A stretch of DNA of 34,788 bases from Acidobacteriota bacterium. Its GTDB lineage: Bacteria; Acidobacteriota; Polarisedimenticolia; J045. The translations under genes were made by a program, and so were the position numbers. The DNA is taken from positions 1-34,788 of the forward strand of contig RFHH01000080.1 in NCBI GenBank assembly GCA_003696075.1. The letters are read 5' to 3'. The notes beneath the pieces were generated by a model that saw only the letters and a program-made list of their open reading frames with translations, did not search any database and had not been told where the DNA came from. Of this stretch, positions 17,001 to 24,150 are shown one piece after another (the stretch's first letter is position 1; each line of letters starts with the position of its first letter).

Positions 17001-17926
17001 GCGACGCGCTGCGGCGGCTGGGCGACGGGCGCAGCGAGGACCGCACCGAGCTGGACGACGGGACGCCGCTCGCCGTGCGGATCGACGTGCGCGGCGGGAC
17101 GGCGCGTTTCGATTTCACCGGTACGGGCGGGGTCCACCCGGGGAACCTGAACGCCACGCCGGCGATCGTCCGGAGCGTGGTGCTGTACGTCCTGCGCCTG
17201 CTCGTGCGCGAGCCGATTCCGCTCAACGAGGGCCTCATGGCGGCCGTGGACCTCGTCGTGCCCTTCGGGCTGCTCTCTCCCCACTTTCCCGACGATCCTG
17301 CGGCCTGCCCGGCGGTCGTCGGCGGAAACGTGGAAACGAGCCAGAGGCTCGCCGATCTCCTCGTCCACGCCCTGGGGCTCGCCGCCGAGAGCCAGGGGAC
17401 GATGAACAACGTCCTCTTCGGCGACGGGAGAGCGAGCTACTACGAGACGATCTGCGGCGGCGCAGGCGCCGGACCGGGCTTCCACGGCGCATCCGCCGTC
17501 CACACGCACATGACGAACACGAGGATCACCGACCCGGAGATCCTGGAACACCGCTTCCCAGTCCGGCTGGAACGCTTCGCGATCCGGCACGGCTCGGGCG
17601 GGGCGGGTCGCTGGCGCGGCGGGGACGGCGTCGTGCGCGAGCTGACCTTCCTGGCGCCGCTCGAGCTGTCCGTGCTCACGCAGCGCCGCCGGGAAGGCCC
17701 CCGGGGCGCGCGGGGCGGCGGAGCCGGCCTGCCGGGCGCGCAGCGCCTGCGGCGCGCCGGCGGCGCCACCGAGGAGTTGCCGGCGATCGCCGGGACCCGG
17801 GTCGGCCCCGGCGACCGGCTGGTCGTCGAAACGCCGGGCGGCGGCGGCTGGGGCGCTCCGGCGCCGGCACTCGGACAGCTCCGGGAGCGTGGGACTGGCG
17901 ATGCGTCTCCGGGGGAGCCGCGCTGA
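14048..17926 (+). CDS. Single-chain HyuA-HyuB fusion, 5-oxoprolinase (ATP-hydrolysing) type
   Basis: 1292 residues, almost exactly the length of eukaryotic-type 5-oxoprolinase (OPLAH). The N-terminal HyuA part opens with FAIDVGGTFTDVLAED (actin-like ATP site), followed by SLRLGTTLATNALLTRSG, SGPAGGVAGARVVGE, the second phosphate loop GFDMGGTSTDVCRIDG, and GPESAGAHPGPACYG. From about residue 765 comes the HyuB part: LERIASEMGLALERSAVSTN, HPRYGGSHLPDVTV, GNLNATPAIVRS, GTMNNVLFGDG and THMTNTRITDPEILE, ending in the usual Gly-rich tail. The family cleaves cyclic amides such as 5-oxoproline or hydantoins with ATP. The specificity is inferred from the undivided architecture. The start is chosen by the beginning of the domain; the frame stays open for 33 codons upstream. 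Confidence 0.9.
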   Translation: MSRKRHGTGEPERPWRFAIDVGGTFTDVLAEDPSGAFHRVKVLSSGALRGTVEQWEAPDRLRVRPGWRGGSRAVRGARLAALGRKELGPAVESYDPASGRLRLAGAAVPELIHLLPPGGSFELRFEDPAPLVGIRLVTDTPAGDPLPPVSLRLGTTLATNALLTRSGAEVVLFVTAGHGDLLRIGTQERPDLFALSIERPPPLYAAVVEVDERTGADGTVVRPLDIGRLRRDARAQLAAGRRSAAVALLHADRYPDHETAVARVLREEGFEHVSCSHEMARSIKILPRAETAVVDARLAPVVSRNLAQLAQPVGGRLLVMTSAGGLVGHGEVRAKDILLSGPAGGVAGARVVGERAGASKVIGFDMGGTSTDVCRIDGDFEYVFEHRVGDAHLVAPALAIETVAAGGGSVCAFDASGLRVGPESAGAHPGPACYGAGGPLAVTDVNLLLGRLDPARLEIPIDRQAAERAAEALRRQVERGTGEPVALDEMLEGLLELAHEKMASAIRAISLSRGYAPEASTLVAFGGAGGQHATAVAARLGMTRVLVPADAGLLSALGIAAAAIERFAERQVLAPLARVGSRVPGWLSELEREAAGLVAREGIDPRAIGRRRALASLRFAGQEATVEVDVPADGDLAAAFRSRYRDLFGHLPEARPIELVSLRVVAGTRPEPVRPAPIPERSVRPEPRRTIDSRFEGRWLRTPVFDRESLEPGAAIDGPALVCDRFATTVVEPGWKGRLDAAGTLVLERGARRGAPAVRRRPRAVRLELFTHRLERIASEMGLALERSAVSTNVKERRDFSCAVLDRHGRLVVNAPHIPVHLGSLGLCVRRVIRERPLDPGDVVVTNHPRYGGSHLPDVTVIAPVDAGGVRIGYVAARAHHAELGGTRPGSMPPDATRLVEEGVVIPPFRLVRNERADWDALRRLLTGAPYPTRALADNLADVAAAVAACHRGATKLAELAREEGIAAVMEHMEGLERRAERAVRDALRRLGDGRSEDRTELDDGTPLAVRIDVRGGTARFDFTGTGGVHPGNLNATPAIVRSVVLYVLRLLVREPIPLNEGLMAAVDLVVPFGLLSPHFPDDPAACPAVVGGNVETSQRLADLLVHALGLAAESQGTMNNVLFGDGRASYYETICGGAGAGPGFHGASAVHTHMTNTRITDPEILEHRFPVRLERFAIRHGSGGAGRWRGGDGVVRELTFLAPLELSVLTQRRREGPRGARGGGAGLPGAQRLRRAGGATEELPAIAGTRVGPGDRLVVETPGGGGWGAPAPALGQLRERGTGDASPGEPR

Positions 17927-17978
17927 GACCGGGACCACCGCGCGGGACAGGCGGCGCCGATTCGGGCACGCGCGATTG

Positions 17979-18211
17979 GAAGTGCTTCCACGACGATGCG
18001 GAATCGCGCCGGAAGGACGCGGGCGCGGCCCGTCCCGCCTCTCGCCCCCGGGACGCGCGCCCTGATCGGCCCTTCCGCCGCACACCGGTTCCGAGGTGCT
18101 TTCCCAATGGTGCGCTGCCGCGCCGGCGGGGCGCGGGTGCGGCCTGCCCAGCACCACTTCCCGCCCCCGGGACGCGCGCGCCGATCGGCTCTTCCGCCAC
18201 ACGCCGGATCC
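17979..18211. repeat. Two diverged tandem copies of a ~115 bp unit
   Basis: Copy one spans about 17979-18092 and copy two about 18093-18211. Both begin GA(A/G)GTGCTT and share CGCCCCCGGGACGCGCGC (18043-18060 and 18162-18179), then GATCGGC, CTTCCGCC and CAC.CCGG in the same order. Agreement looks like about three quarters overall and much higher in the second half; this is by eye. The copies differ by small insertions, so the spacing of matching blocks is 114-119 bases. The sequence just before copy one (CGGGACAGGCGGCGCCGATT) looks like the end of a partial earlier copy. No spacers of the CRISPR kind and no open frame conserved between copies. Confidence 0.7.
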
Positions 18212-18362
18212 CGCCATCCTTCCGGCTCGACCCGGAGGCGAAAAGCCCGCCGCTCCCGCTTCCCCGGTGGCCGCCGCGCCTTCGACGCCGCCCGCCCCGG
18301 CCGGGAGACGCCCGCGACGCCGGGGAGCGGAGCTCGCCCTGCGTTCGGGAACGGCGGTTCGC

Positions 18363-18368
18363 TATCCT
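18363..18368 (+). promoter_or_regulatory. Possible -10 hexamer TATCCT before the alkyltransferase gene
   Basis: TATCCT lies 23 bases before the ATG at 18392 and overlaps the 5' arm of the hairpin at 18366-18386. If it is the -10, transcription would start within the hairpin, so both cannot act in the same transcript; an upstream start is needed for the hairpin to form whole. Confidence 0.22.
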
Positions 18369-18386
18369 CTCCGCGGCGCGGAGAGG
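18366..18386 (+). promoter_or_regulatory. Perfect 9-bp hairpin that overlaps the alkyltransferase ribosome site
   Basis: CCTCTCCGC (18366-18374), loop GGC, GCGGAGAGG (18378-18386). The 3' arm is part of the purine-rich tract GGAGAGGAGGAG directly before the ATG at 18392, so folding would hide half of the Shine-Dalgarno region while leaving GAGGAG close to the start codon. It could equally be a dyad operator in DNA. Confidence 0.5.
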
Positions 18387-18391
18387 AGGAG

Positions 18392-18901
18392 ATGGGCGCG
18401 GCCGGAACGTCGTGGATCGTCGTGCCGGCGCCGTTCGGCGCGGCGCGCCTCGAGGCGCGCTCCGGGCGTCTCGTACGGCTGTCGCTGTTCCGGGATCCGG
18501 GCGCCGCGGCAGCGGGCGTCTCCGGCCGGCCCGCTTCCCGCCCGGCGCCGGCGCCGCTGGAGGCGGCCGCCGAGCAGCTCGCCGCCTACTTCGCGGCCCG
18601 CCGGCGCGAGTTCGATCTCCCTGTCGATCCGGGAGGCACACCCTTCCAGCGGCGGGTCTGGCGGGCCCTCATGGAGATCCCCTGGGGCGCGACCCGGAGC
18701 TACGGAGAGATCGCGCGAGCGATCGGCCGGCCCGGCGCGGCGCGCGCGGTGGGCGCGGCATGCGGCGCGAATCCGATCGCCATCGTCATCCCGTGTCACC
18801 GGGCGATCGGATCCGATGGAGCGCTCACCGGTTTCGCGGCGGGGGTCGACGTCAAGCGCTTCCTTCTCGATCTCGAGCAACGGGGCCGGAAGCTGTTCTG
18901 A
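18392..18901 (+). CDS. ogt: Methylated-DNA--[protein]-cysteine S-methyltransferase (O6-alkylguanine repair)
   Basis: 169 residues, the usual length for Ogt. It removes alkyl groups from O6 of guanine (and O4 of thymine) in DNA by suicide transfer to Cys135 in IPCHR (133-137). Also seen: TPFQRRVWRALMEIPWGATRSYGEIARAIG, split here as the helix-turn-helix DNA-binding part at 83-112, VGAACGANPIAIVIPCHR leading to the active site, and SDGALTGFAAGVDVKRFLL after it, with the family's Asn in GANP at 125-128. The ATG follows a purine-rich GGAGAGGAGGAG tract that is partly inside a hairpin. The gene converges with the hybrid kinase, with nine bases between the stops. Confidence 0.93.
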   Translation: MGAAGTSWIVVPAPFGAARLEARSGRLVRLSLFRDPGAAAAGVSGRPASRPAPAPLEAAAEQLAAYFAARRREFDLPVDPGGTPFQRRVWRALMEIPWGATRSYGEIARAIGRPGAARAVGAACGANPIAIVIPCHRAIGSDGALTGFAAGVDVKRFLLDLEQRGRKLF

Positions 18902-18910
18902 GCCAAGCTT

Positions 18911-21448
18911 TCACGCGTTCGGATGGCGGTCCCGCCGAATCTCCGCGCGGGGCCCGGTGTCGCCGGCAGGATGCGTCCGGTGCGCCAGGGCCTCCGCCAG
19001 CGACCGGCCGAGCTGCTCCTTCCCGAAGGGCTTGACGAGGATTCCGGAGACGCCGAGGGCCGCGGCGGTCTTTCCCTCGAGGCGGCGGCTGAACCCGGTG
19101 GTCAGCAGCACGGGGAGATCCGGCCGGATCGCGCGCAACTCGGCGGCCAGTCGGTCGCCCGGAAGATCCGGCATCGTCTCGTCGGTGACGACCGCGTCGA
19201 AACCGGCCGGATCGCGCCGGAACCGATCGAGCGCCGCGGGCCCGGAGGTCACGGGGACCGCTTCGTAGCCGAGCCGTTCGAGCATGCGCGCGGTCAGCCT
19301 CGCGAGCATCGGCTCGTCGTCCACGACCAGGATCCGTCCCCGCCCCCGCGCGGCGCTCCGAGGCGGGACCTCCTCCGGACCGGCTTCGCGGTCGGCAAGC
19401 GGGAGGTACACGGAGATGGTGGTCCCTTCACCCGGCCGGCTTTCGGCTTCGAGCGTTCCGCCGTAGGAGGACACGATTCCGTGCACCACCGCCAGGCCGA
19501 GACCGGTTCCCCGACCCGCGGGTTTGGTGGTGAAGAAGGGATCGAAGATACGGTCGAGCACCTCGGCCTCGATCCCGCCGCCGTCGTCGCTCACGGTCAG
19601 GAGCTCGTACCGGCCGGGGGCGACCCCGAGCCTCCCGGCCGCCTCGCCATCCAGCGTGACGCGGCGCAAGCCGATCTCGATCCGGCCGCCCCCGCTGCCG
19701 ATCGCGTCCTGGGCGTTGGCGGCCAGGTTCAGCAGGACCTGTTGCAGCCGCGTGGGGTCGGCCTCCACGACGGCCGGCTCGCCGTCCGAGACCACTTCCA
19801 CGGCGGTCGTCGCCGGCAGCGACGCCCGGAGGAACCGAACCGTTTCCTCGACGAGCGGCCGCAGCTCGGTCGGGCGCCGGTCTTCGGGCGCCGCCCGGCT
19901 GAAGGCGAGGATCTGCTCCACCAGACGGCGGCCCCTCCGCGCCGCGACCAGGATCTCGCCGGCGGCACGCGCCTCCTCGCCGCCTTCCGGCAGGGTGTCG
20001 CGGAGGAGTTCCGCATGGCCGAGGATCGCGGCGAGAACGTTGTTGAAATCATGGGCGATCCCTCCTGCGAAACGCCCGAGCGCCTCGATCTTCTCCGCCT
20101 GCCGCACCCGCCGCTCGAGGCGTTCCCGATGAGCGGCCTCTTCCCGGAGCGCCCGGTTCGCCTGCTCCAGGTCGGCGCTCCTGCGGCGCAGATCGGACAC
20201 GGTTCGCCGGAGGGTCTCCGCCATTTCCCGGAACTGCCCGACCAGGGTGCGCACCTCGCGCGTCCTCGCGGCGGGCCACTCCGGATGCCAAGGCCGATCG
20301 AGAGAGCGGGGAATCTCCCGGGCGAGCGCGGCCAGACCGGCGAGGGGGCGCGCCAGGGCTCTGCTGACCTTGAAGGCGAGTGCGAACGCCCCCGCGACCA
20401 GCACGAGCACGACCATCAGGCACACCCGCCCCACCGTGTGCACGCGGTCGCGGACCGCGGCCGCCGACGCCGCCACCTGTAGTCGCCACCCCGGAAAGCC
20501 TGGCAGTGCGATCTCGCGCACATAGGAAGCGTCCTGCCAGCGGAGCGGCGGCGGCCGGTGCACCGGCCGCGGGAGGAGCAGGTAGCGGCCTTTCGAAACT
20601 TCCCGCACCTCGCCCTCCGAACCGGCCGTTCCGAAGGGGCCGTTTCCCGCCGAGGCCACCTCCTCCCCCGCCGGACCGATCACCCGGAAGGGACCGGTGC
20701 CGGCCTCCTTGGCGAACCAGTCCCCGGACAGCGGCGGCCCTTCCGAATCCGGCGGCGCGTGACTCTCGAGCGCGGCGGCGATCCGCTCCGCCCTCTCGTC
20801 GAGCCGCTCCCACAGCTCCGACTCGATCGAGGCGCGTCCCACATGCAGGGCGACCGCCGCGGCCGCCAGCCCGGGCAGCAGTCCGCTCGCGGCCATGAGG
20901 TCGAAGAGCAGGTGGCGAACGGGTGACGGCGCGACCGGCAATCGCAGGCGGCGACACCAATCCACCGGAATGGCGTGAACGAGAAGGCCCGCCAGCGCCG
21001 CGTCGGCGAGGCCGTTGAGGCCGCGCGCGAGCGCGAGGAAAGCGGTCGCATCCGCCCCCAGTGCGAGATGCCAGCCATAGAGCACCGCGACCAGCGGCAC
21101 GCCGCCGGCGAGCCAGAACGCTCCGGCCGCGGCCAGCAGCGGAACTCCACGCTGCACGAGGAGCCCGACGGCGAGCGCCTCGGCGAAGCCGACGGCCAGC
21201 GGGCCGGGGTGGCCCCACACCCAGGACGAGGCGGCTCCGGAGAGGATCCCGGCCAGGACGCCCCATCGGGGTCCGAACAGCCGGATGGTGGCGAAAACGG
21301 CGATCGACCCGAAGCGGAAGTCGATCCCGAACGGGAGCGCGAGCGGAAACAGTCCTCCCGCGATCGCCGCGGCGAGGATCGCGGCGAGAACCGGCCGGCC
21401 CCGCGGTGGAACGGGGCCTTTCGACGGCAGCTCGGCCCTCCCGGACAT
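18911..21448 (-). CDS. Membrane hybrid histidine kinase with C-terminal receiver domain
   Basis: 845 residues. N-terminal membrane module (about 20-190) with six or more hydrophobic helices beginning [20 protein letters not shown], a pattern I have seen in front of other signalling domains but cannot name. An extracytoplasmic loop of about 150 residues follows, then a further helix near 345, a HAMP-like linker and coiled coil, a HisKA domain with His466 in GGIAHDFNN, an HATPase domain ([29 protein letters not shown]), and a receiver domain from about 710 with phospho-acceptor Asp756 in VVTDETMP and Lys in LVKPFG. It would sense an external or membrane signal and autophosphorylate, passing phosphate to its own receiver. 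The ATG at 21448 follows GGGAG. It lies 250 bp after the REC-kinase gene on the same strand, so it may belong to the same regulon. Confidence 0.9.
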   Translation of the reverse strand: MSGRAELPSKGPVPPRGRPVLAAILAAAIAGGLFPLALPFGIDFRFGSIAVFATIRLFGPRWGVLAGILSGAASSWVWGHPGPLAVGFAEALAVGLLVQRGVPLLAAAGAFWLAGGVPLVAVLYGWHLALGADATAFLALARGLNGLADAALAGLLVHAIPVDWCRRLRLPVAPSPVRHLLFDLMAASGLLPGLAAAAVALHVGRASIESELWERLDERAERIAAALESHAPPDSEGPPLSGDWFAKEAGTGPFRVIGPAGEEVASAGNGPFGTAGSEGEVREVSKGRYLLLPRPVHRPPPLRWQDASYVREIALPGFPGWRLQVAASAAAVRDRVHTVGRVCLMVVLVLVAGAFALAFKVSRALARPLAGLAALAREIPRSLDRPWHPEWPAARTREVRTLVGQFREMAETLRRTVSDLRRRSADLEQANRALREEAAHRERLERRVRQAEKIEALGRFAGGIAHDFNNVLAAILGHAELLRDTLPEGGEEARAAGEILVAARRGRRLVEQILAFSRAAPEDRRPTELRPLVEETVRFLRASLPATTAVEVVSDGEPAVVEADPTRLQQVLLNLAANAQDAIGSGGGRIEIGLRRVTLDGEAAGRLGVAPGRYELLTVSDDGGGIEAEVLDRIFDPFFTTKPAGRGTGLGLAVVHGIVSSYGGTLEAESRPGEGTTISVYLPLADREAGPEEVPPRSAARGRGRILVVDDEPMLARLTARMLERLGYEAVPVTSGPAALDRFRRDPAGFDAVVTDETMPDLPGDRLAAELRAIRPDLPVLLTTGFSRRLEGKTAAALGVSGILVKPFGKEQLGRSLAEALAHRTHPAGDTGPRAEIRRDRHPNA

Positions 21449-21602
21449 CTTCTCCCGGAAGCGGCGCTTCCCCGAGCCCTTCGCACCCGATTCCGGAAGC
21501 GCCCGCGCGGCACGGGCGCGGACGCAGGGTATCACAGCACGAACCGCTGAAGAACCGGTGCGGAAGCGGCGGGAAACCGCCCGGCGGGACGGGCTCGAAG
21601 CG

Positions 21603-21621
21603 CCGGCGTCCGTGACGCCGG
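21603..21621. other. Perfect 8-bp hairpin between the two kinase genes
   Basis: CCGGCGTC, loop CGT, GACGCCGG. It lies in the 250 bp between the REC-kinase gene and the hybrid kinase gene, 78 bases past the stop of the former. No T-run follows on the minus strand, so it is at best a weak terminator or an operator for the downstream gene. Confidence 0.35.
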
Positions 21622-21698
21622 AAAACCGGGCTGAGCGCGCGATTCCGGCGAGAGCCGCCGGGAGGCCGGAGCCCCGAGCGGCTCGAGACGGCGGCCGG

Positions 21699-22961
21699 TC
21701 AGGCGACGGGCTCAGCGGCGGGCTCCCCCTCGGGGGTGGCCGCTTCCGCGCCGGCGGCCTCGAGCGGGAGCCGGATCCGGAACCTCGTGCCCTGCCCCTC
21801 CACGCTGTCGAATCCGATCTCCCCGCCGTGCTGCTGGACCACGATCGCGTGCGCGAGCGCCAGCCCCTGTCCGGTCCCCTTCCCCACTTCCTTGGTCGTG
21901 AAGAAGGGATCGAACACCCGGTCGCGGATCTCCTCCGGGATCCCGCAACCGCTGTCCTCGACCTCGATCTCGACCGCTTGGTCCAGGAGGCGCGTGCGGA
22001 GAACGATGCGGCCTTTCGTCTCGGGTCGCTCTCCGATCTTGTCGCGGATGGCGTGGGCGGCATTGACGATGAGATTCAGCAGGACCTGGCTGATGTCGTT
22101 CCCGCGACAGGGAACGAGGGGAAGCCCATCGTGCAGCTCCAACTCCAGATCGGCGACGTACTTCCATTCGCTCCGCGAGACCACGGCCGTGGTGCGAACC
22201 AGCTCGTTGATGTCGACCTCTTCGCGCGACGCTCCGCCCGGATGTCCGAAGCGCTTCATCGCTTTGACGATCTCGGCCACCCGGTTCACCCCGTCGATCG
22301 ACTGCCGGATCGACTGGGGCACCTCCTCTTCGAGATAGGACAGCTCGATCTCATCGGCGCGCCGCGCGACCTCGGCGGCGTCGAGCCGCCCCTCCCGGGC
22401 GGCTCGGGCGACCGCGCCCGCGAAACCGACCAGGTCGCCGAAGCTCTCCTCGAGGAAGCGGAGGTTGTCGCCGATGAACTGGATCGGCGTGTTGATCTCG
22501 TGGGCGATGCCGGCGGCGAGCCGTCCGATTGCCTCGAGCTTGTGGACGTGCCGGAGCTGGGCCTCGACGCGCGCCTTCTCGCGCTCCGCCTCGCGGATGC
22601 GCAGCACCGCCCGCACCTTCGCCAGGAGGATTTCGTCCTCCACCGGCTTGGTGATGTAGTCGAAGGCCCCCAGGTCGAGGCCGGTGCTGATCCGGTCAGG
22701 GTCCCGGAATCTGGCCGTCACGAAGATGACGGGAATCTCCCGGGTGCGCTCGTCGGCTTGGAGGCGGCGAAGGACCTCGTAGCCATCCATCCCCGGCATC
22801 TGCACGTCGAGCAGGATGAGGTCGAACGGGTCGCGGGCCGCCAGCTCGAGGCACTCGGGTCCGCTCGACGCGAGGGTGACGTCGTAGTCGTCCTCAAGGA
22901 TCTGCTCCATCAGATCGAGATTGTCCGGGGTGTCGTCGACGACGAGGATCCTCGCTCTCAT
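21699..22961 (-). CDS. Receiver-histidine kinase (REC-HisKA-HATPase)
   Basis: 420 residues, no membrane segment. The receiver domain (1-122) has the acidic pair VVDD at 7-10, Asp52 in LLDVQMP and Lys105 in YITKPVED. A short coiled coil (123-142) leads to a dimerisation domain with His154 in GIAHEINTPIQF and an HATPase domain (LNLIVNAAHAI, EDSGCGIPEEI, GTGQGLALAHAIV). Such proteins take phosphate at the receiver, which then tunes the attached kinase. It sits four bases after the stop of the RsbT-like kinase, with AGGAG at the right distance in the end of that gene, so it is the last tightly linked member of the stressosome operon and a natural phosphate acceptor for the kinase encoded before it. 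Confidence 0.92.
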   Translation of the reverse strand: MRARILVVDDTPDNLDLMEQILEDDYDVTLASSGPECLELAARDPFDLILLDVQMPGMDGYEVLRRLQADERTREIPVIFVTARFRDPDRISTGLDLGAFDYITKPVEDEILLAKVRAVLRIREAEREKARVEAQLRHVHKLEAIGRLAAGIAHEINTPIQFIGDNLRFLEESFGDLVGFAGAVARAAREGRLDAAEVARRADEIELSYLEEEVPQSIRQSIDGVNRVAEIVKAMKRFGHPGGASREEVDINELVRTTAVVSRSEWKYVADLELELHDGLPLVPCRGNDISQVLLNLIVNAAHAIRDKIGERPETKGRIVLRTRLLDQAVEIEVEDSGCGIPEEIRDRVFDPFFTTKEVGKGTGQGLALAHAIVVQQHGGEIGFDSVEGQGTRFRIRLPLEAAGAEAATPEGEPAAEPVA

Positions 22962-22965
22962 GCCT

Positions 22966-24150
22966 TCACTCCTGCCCAGCGCCGGCCGGTTCCGGGGCGG
23001 CGGCCTGCGCGACCGCCCCTGGCGCGCACAGAGGCACCGTCACGGTGAATCGCGTCCCTCGTCCGACCTCGCTCGCGACGGAGACCTCCCCGCCCAGGAG
23101 CCGGACCATCTCGCGGACGATCGCCAGGCCGAGCCCGGTGCCCCCGGCCCGCCGCGCGTCGCCGCCGTCCACCTGGCGGAACGGCTCGAAGATCACCGGC
23201 AGGGCCTCCTCGGGGATCCCGGGGCCGGTGTCCTCCACCACGAAGCACGCCGTGCCGCGCTCGGCGTCCAGGCGGGCCTCGAGGGTGACCGAGCCGTCTT
23301 CGGTGAACTTGATCGCGTTGCCGAGGAGGTTGGTCAGGACCTGCTTGAGCTTCCCGCGGTCCGTCTCCAGCGCGGCGTCGGCGCCGCCACACACCTCGAA
23401 GCGGAGGCCCTTGTCGGACGCCAGCGGCGCGAGCAGGTCGGACACCTCCTGGAGAAGGTCCGAGAGACGGAATCGCTCCGCGTGGACCTCCATCCGGCCC
23501 GCCTCGATCTTCGACAGGTCGAGCAGGCTGTTGATCAGGTCGAGGAGCTGGCGGGCGTTCCGCTCGACGGTGTGCAGGTTGCGGAGCTGCTTCGGCGGAA
23601 GGACATCTCCCGCCTTGCGCAGGACGCGGGTGGTGAAGCCGATGATCGCGTTCATCGGCGTGCGGAGTTCGTGCGAAACGTTGGCGAGGAACTGCGACTT
23701 GAGCCTCGTCGCTCGCTCGAGCTCTTCGTTCCGCCGCTGCAACTCGGCGAACAGCTCCTCCCGGGTCGGTTCCGCGATCACCGCCTCCAGCGCGGCGGTG
23801 CCGGCGGCGGGCCGAGCCGGAAGCCGCACCGTGACGAGCGTCCCCTGGCGCAGCGGGGCGACACCTCCCCCGGCGCCGAGCACGGCCGCGACGCGGCGCG
23901 CTAGCGTGCCCGGAAGGGCGGGAACCGCGGTCAGTTGCAGCCGGGGGGGATCGGCGAGGAGGGCCACCTCCAGCCGCCCCCCGCCCTCCGAGGCCCCGAT
24001 GCAGCGCCCGATCTCCGACGCCGCCGCTGCGAGACGCGCCGCGGCGATCTCCCCGAGGCCGAGGAGGCCGGCCACGCGCTGCAGCTTGCGGCGGGCGGTG
24101 AGCACCGAGCGGTCCGCGTCCCCGATGCGGATCGTGCCGAGCGCGGTCAT
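22966..24150 (-). CDS. Histidine kinase with degenerate RsbT-like N-terminal domain
   Basis: 394 residues, soluble. The C-terminal part is a standard kinase: His160 in FLANVSHELRTPMNAI, N box LTNLLGNAIKF, EDTGPGIPEEA, GTGLGLAIVREMV. The first 112 residues (IRIGDADRSVLTARRKLQ, AGLLGLGEIAAARLA, then ASEIGRC) follow the layout of RsbT-type serine kinases, but the catalytic Asn of the SELARN motif is Cys50 in SEIGRC and the DxGPGI and Gly-rich lid motifs are gone. It therefore looks like a dead RsbT fold kept as a binding module. A linker with a coiled coil (129-150) joins the halves. The ATG overlaps the stop of the RsbT-phosphatase gene (ATGA). The likely role is to couple the stressosome to histidine phosphorylation, an inference from domain and position. 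Confidence 0.88.
   Translation of the reverse strand: MTALGTIRIGDADRSVLTARRKLQRVAGLLGLGEIAAARLAAAASEIGRCIGASEGGGRLEVALLADPPRLQLTAVPALPGTLARRVAAVLGAGGGVAPLRQGTLVTVRLPARPAAGTAALEAVIAEPTREELFAELQRRNEELERATRLKSQFLANVSHELRTPMNAIIGFTTRVLRKAGDVLPPKQLRNLHTVERNARQLLDLINSLLDLSKIEAGRMEVHAERFRLSDLLQEVSDLLAPLASDKGLRFEVCGGADAALETDRGKLKQVLTNLLGNAIKFTEDGSVTLEARLDAERGTACFVVEDTGPGIPEEALPVIFEPFRQVDGGDARRAGGTGLGLAIVREMVRLLGGEVSVASEVGRGTRFTVTVPLCAPGAVAQAAAPEPAGAGQE

Larger units (their letters stand above)
17927..18391. other. Intergenic region with a tandem repeat and a hairpin before the alkyltransferase gene
   Basis: 465 bp with no credible gene. It holds two diverged direct repeats (17979-18211), possibly the tail of a third at about 17943-17975, then an unstructured GC-rich stretch, a TATCCT hexamer (18363-18368) and a perfect hairpin over the ribosome site (18366-18386). 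The long Arg-rich open frames crossing it are shadows. Confidence 0.6.

Noticed and set aside
17979-18211. The tandem repeat as a CRISPR array
   Set aside because: The units are adjacent, about 115 bp and diverged, with no short identical repeats, no unique spacers and no cas genes.
11338-19035. A plus-strand open frame of about 2565 codons
   Set aside because: It runs over four well-supported genes in other frames, is Arg/Pro/Gly-rich with no domain, and reflects the scarcity of stop codons in GC-rich DNA.
21603-21621. Intrinsic terminator after the REC-kinase gene
   Set aside because: The stem is good but no T-run follows on the transcribed strand, so it is listed only as a hairpin.
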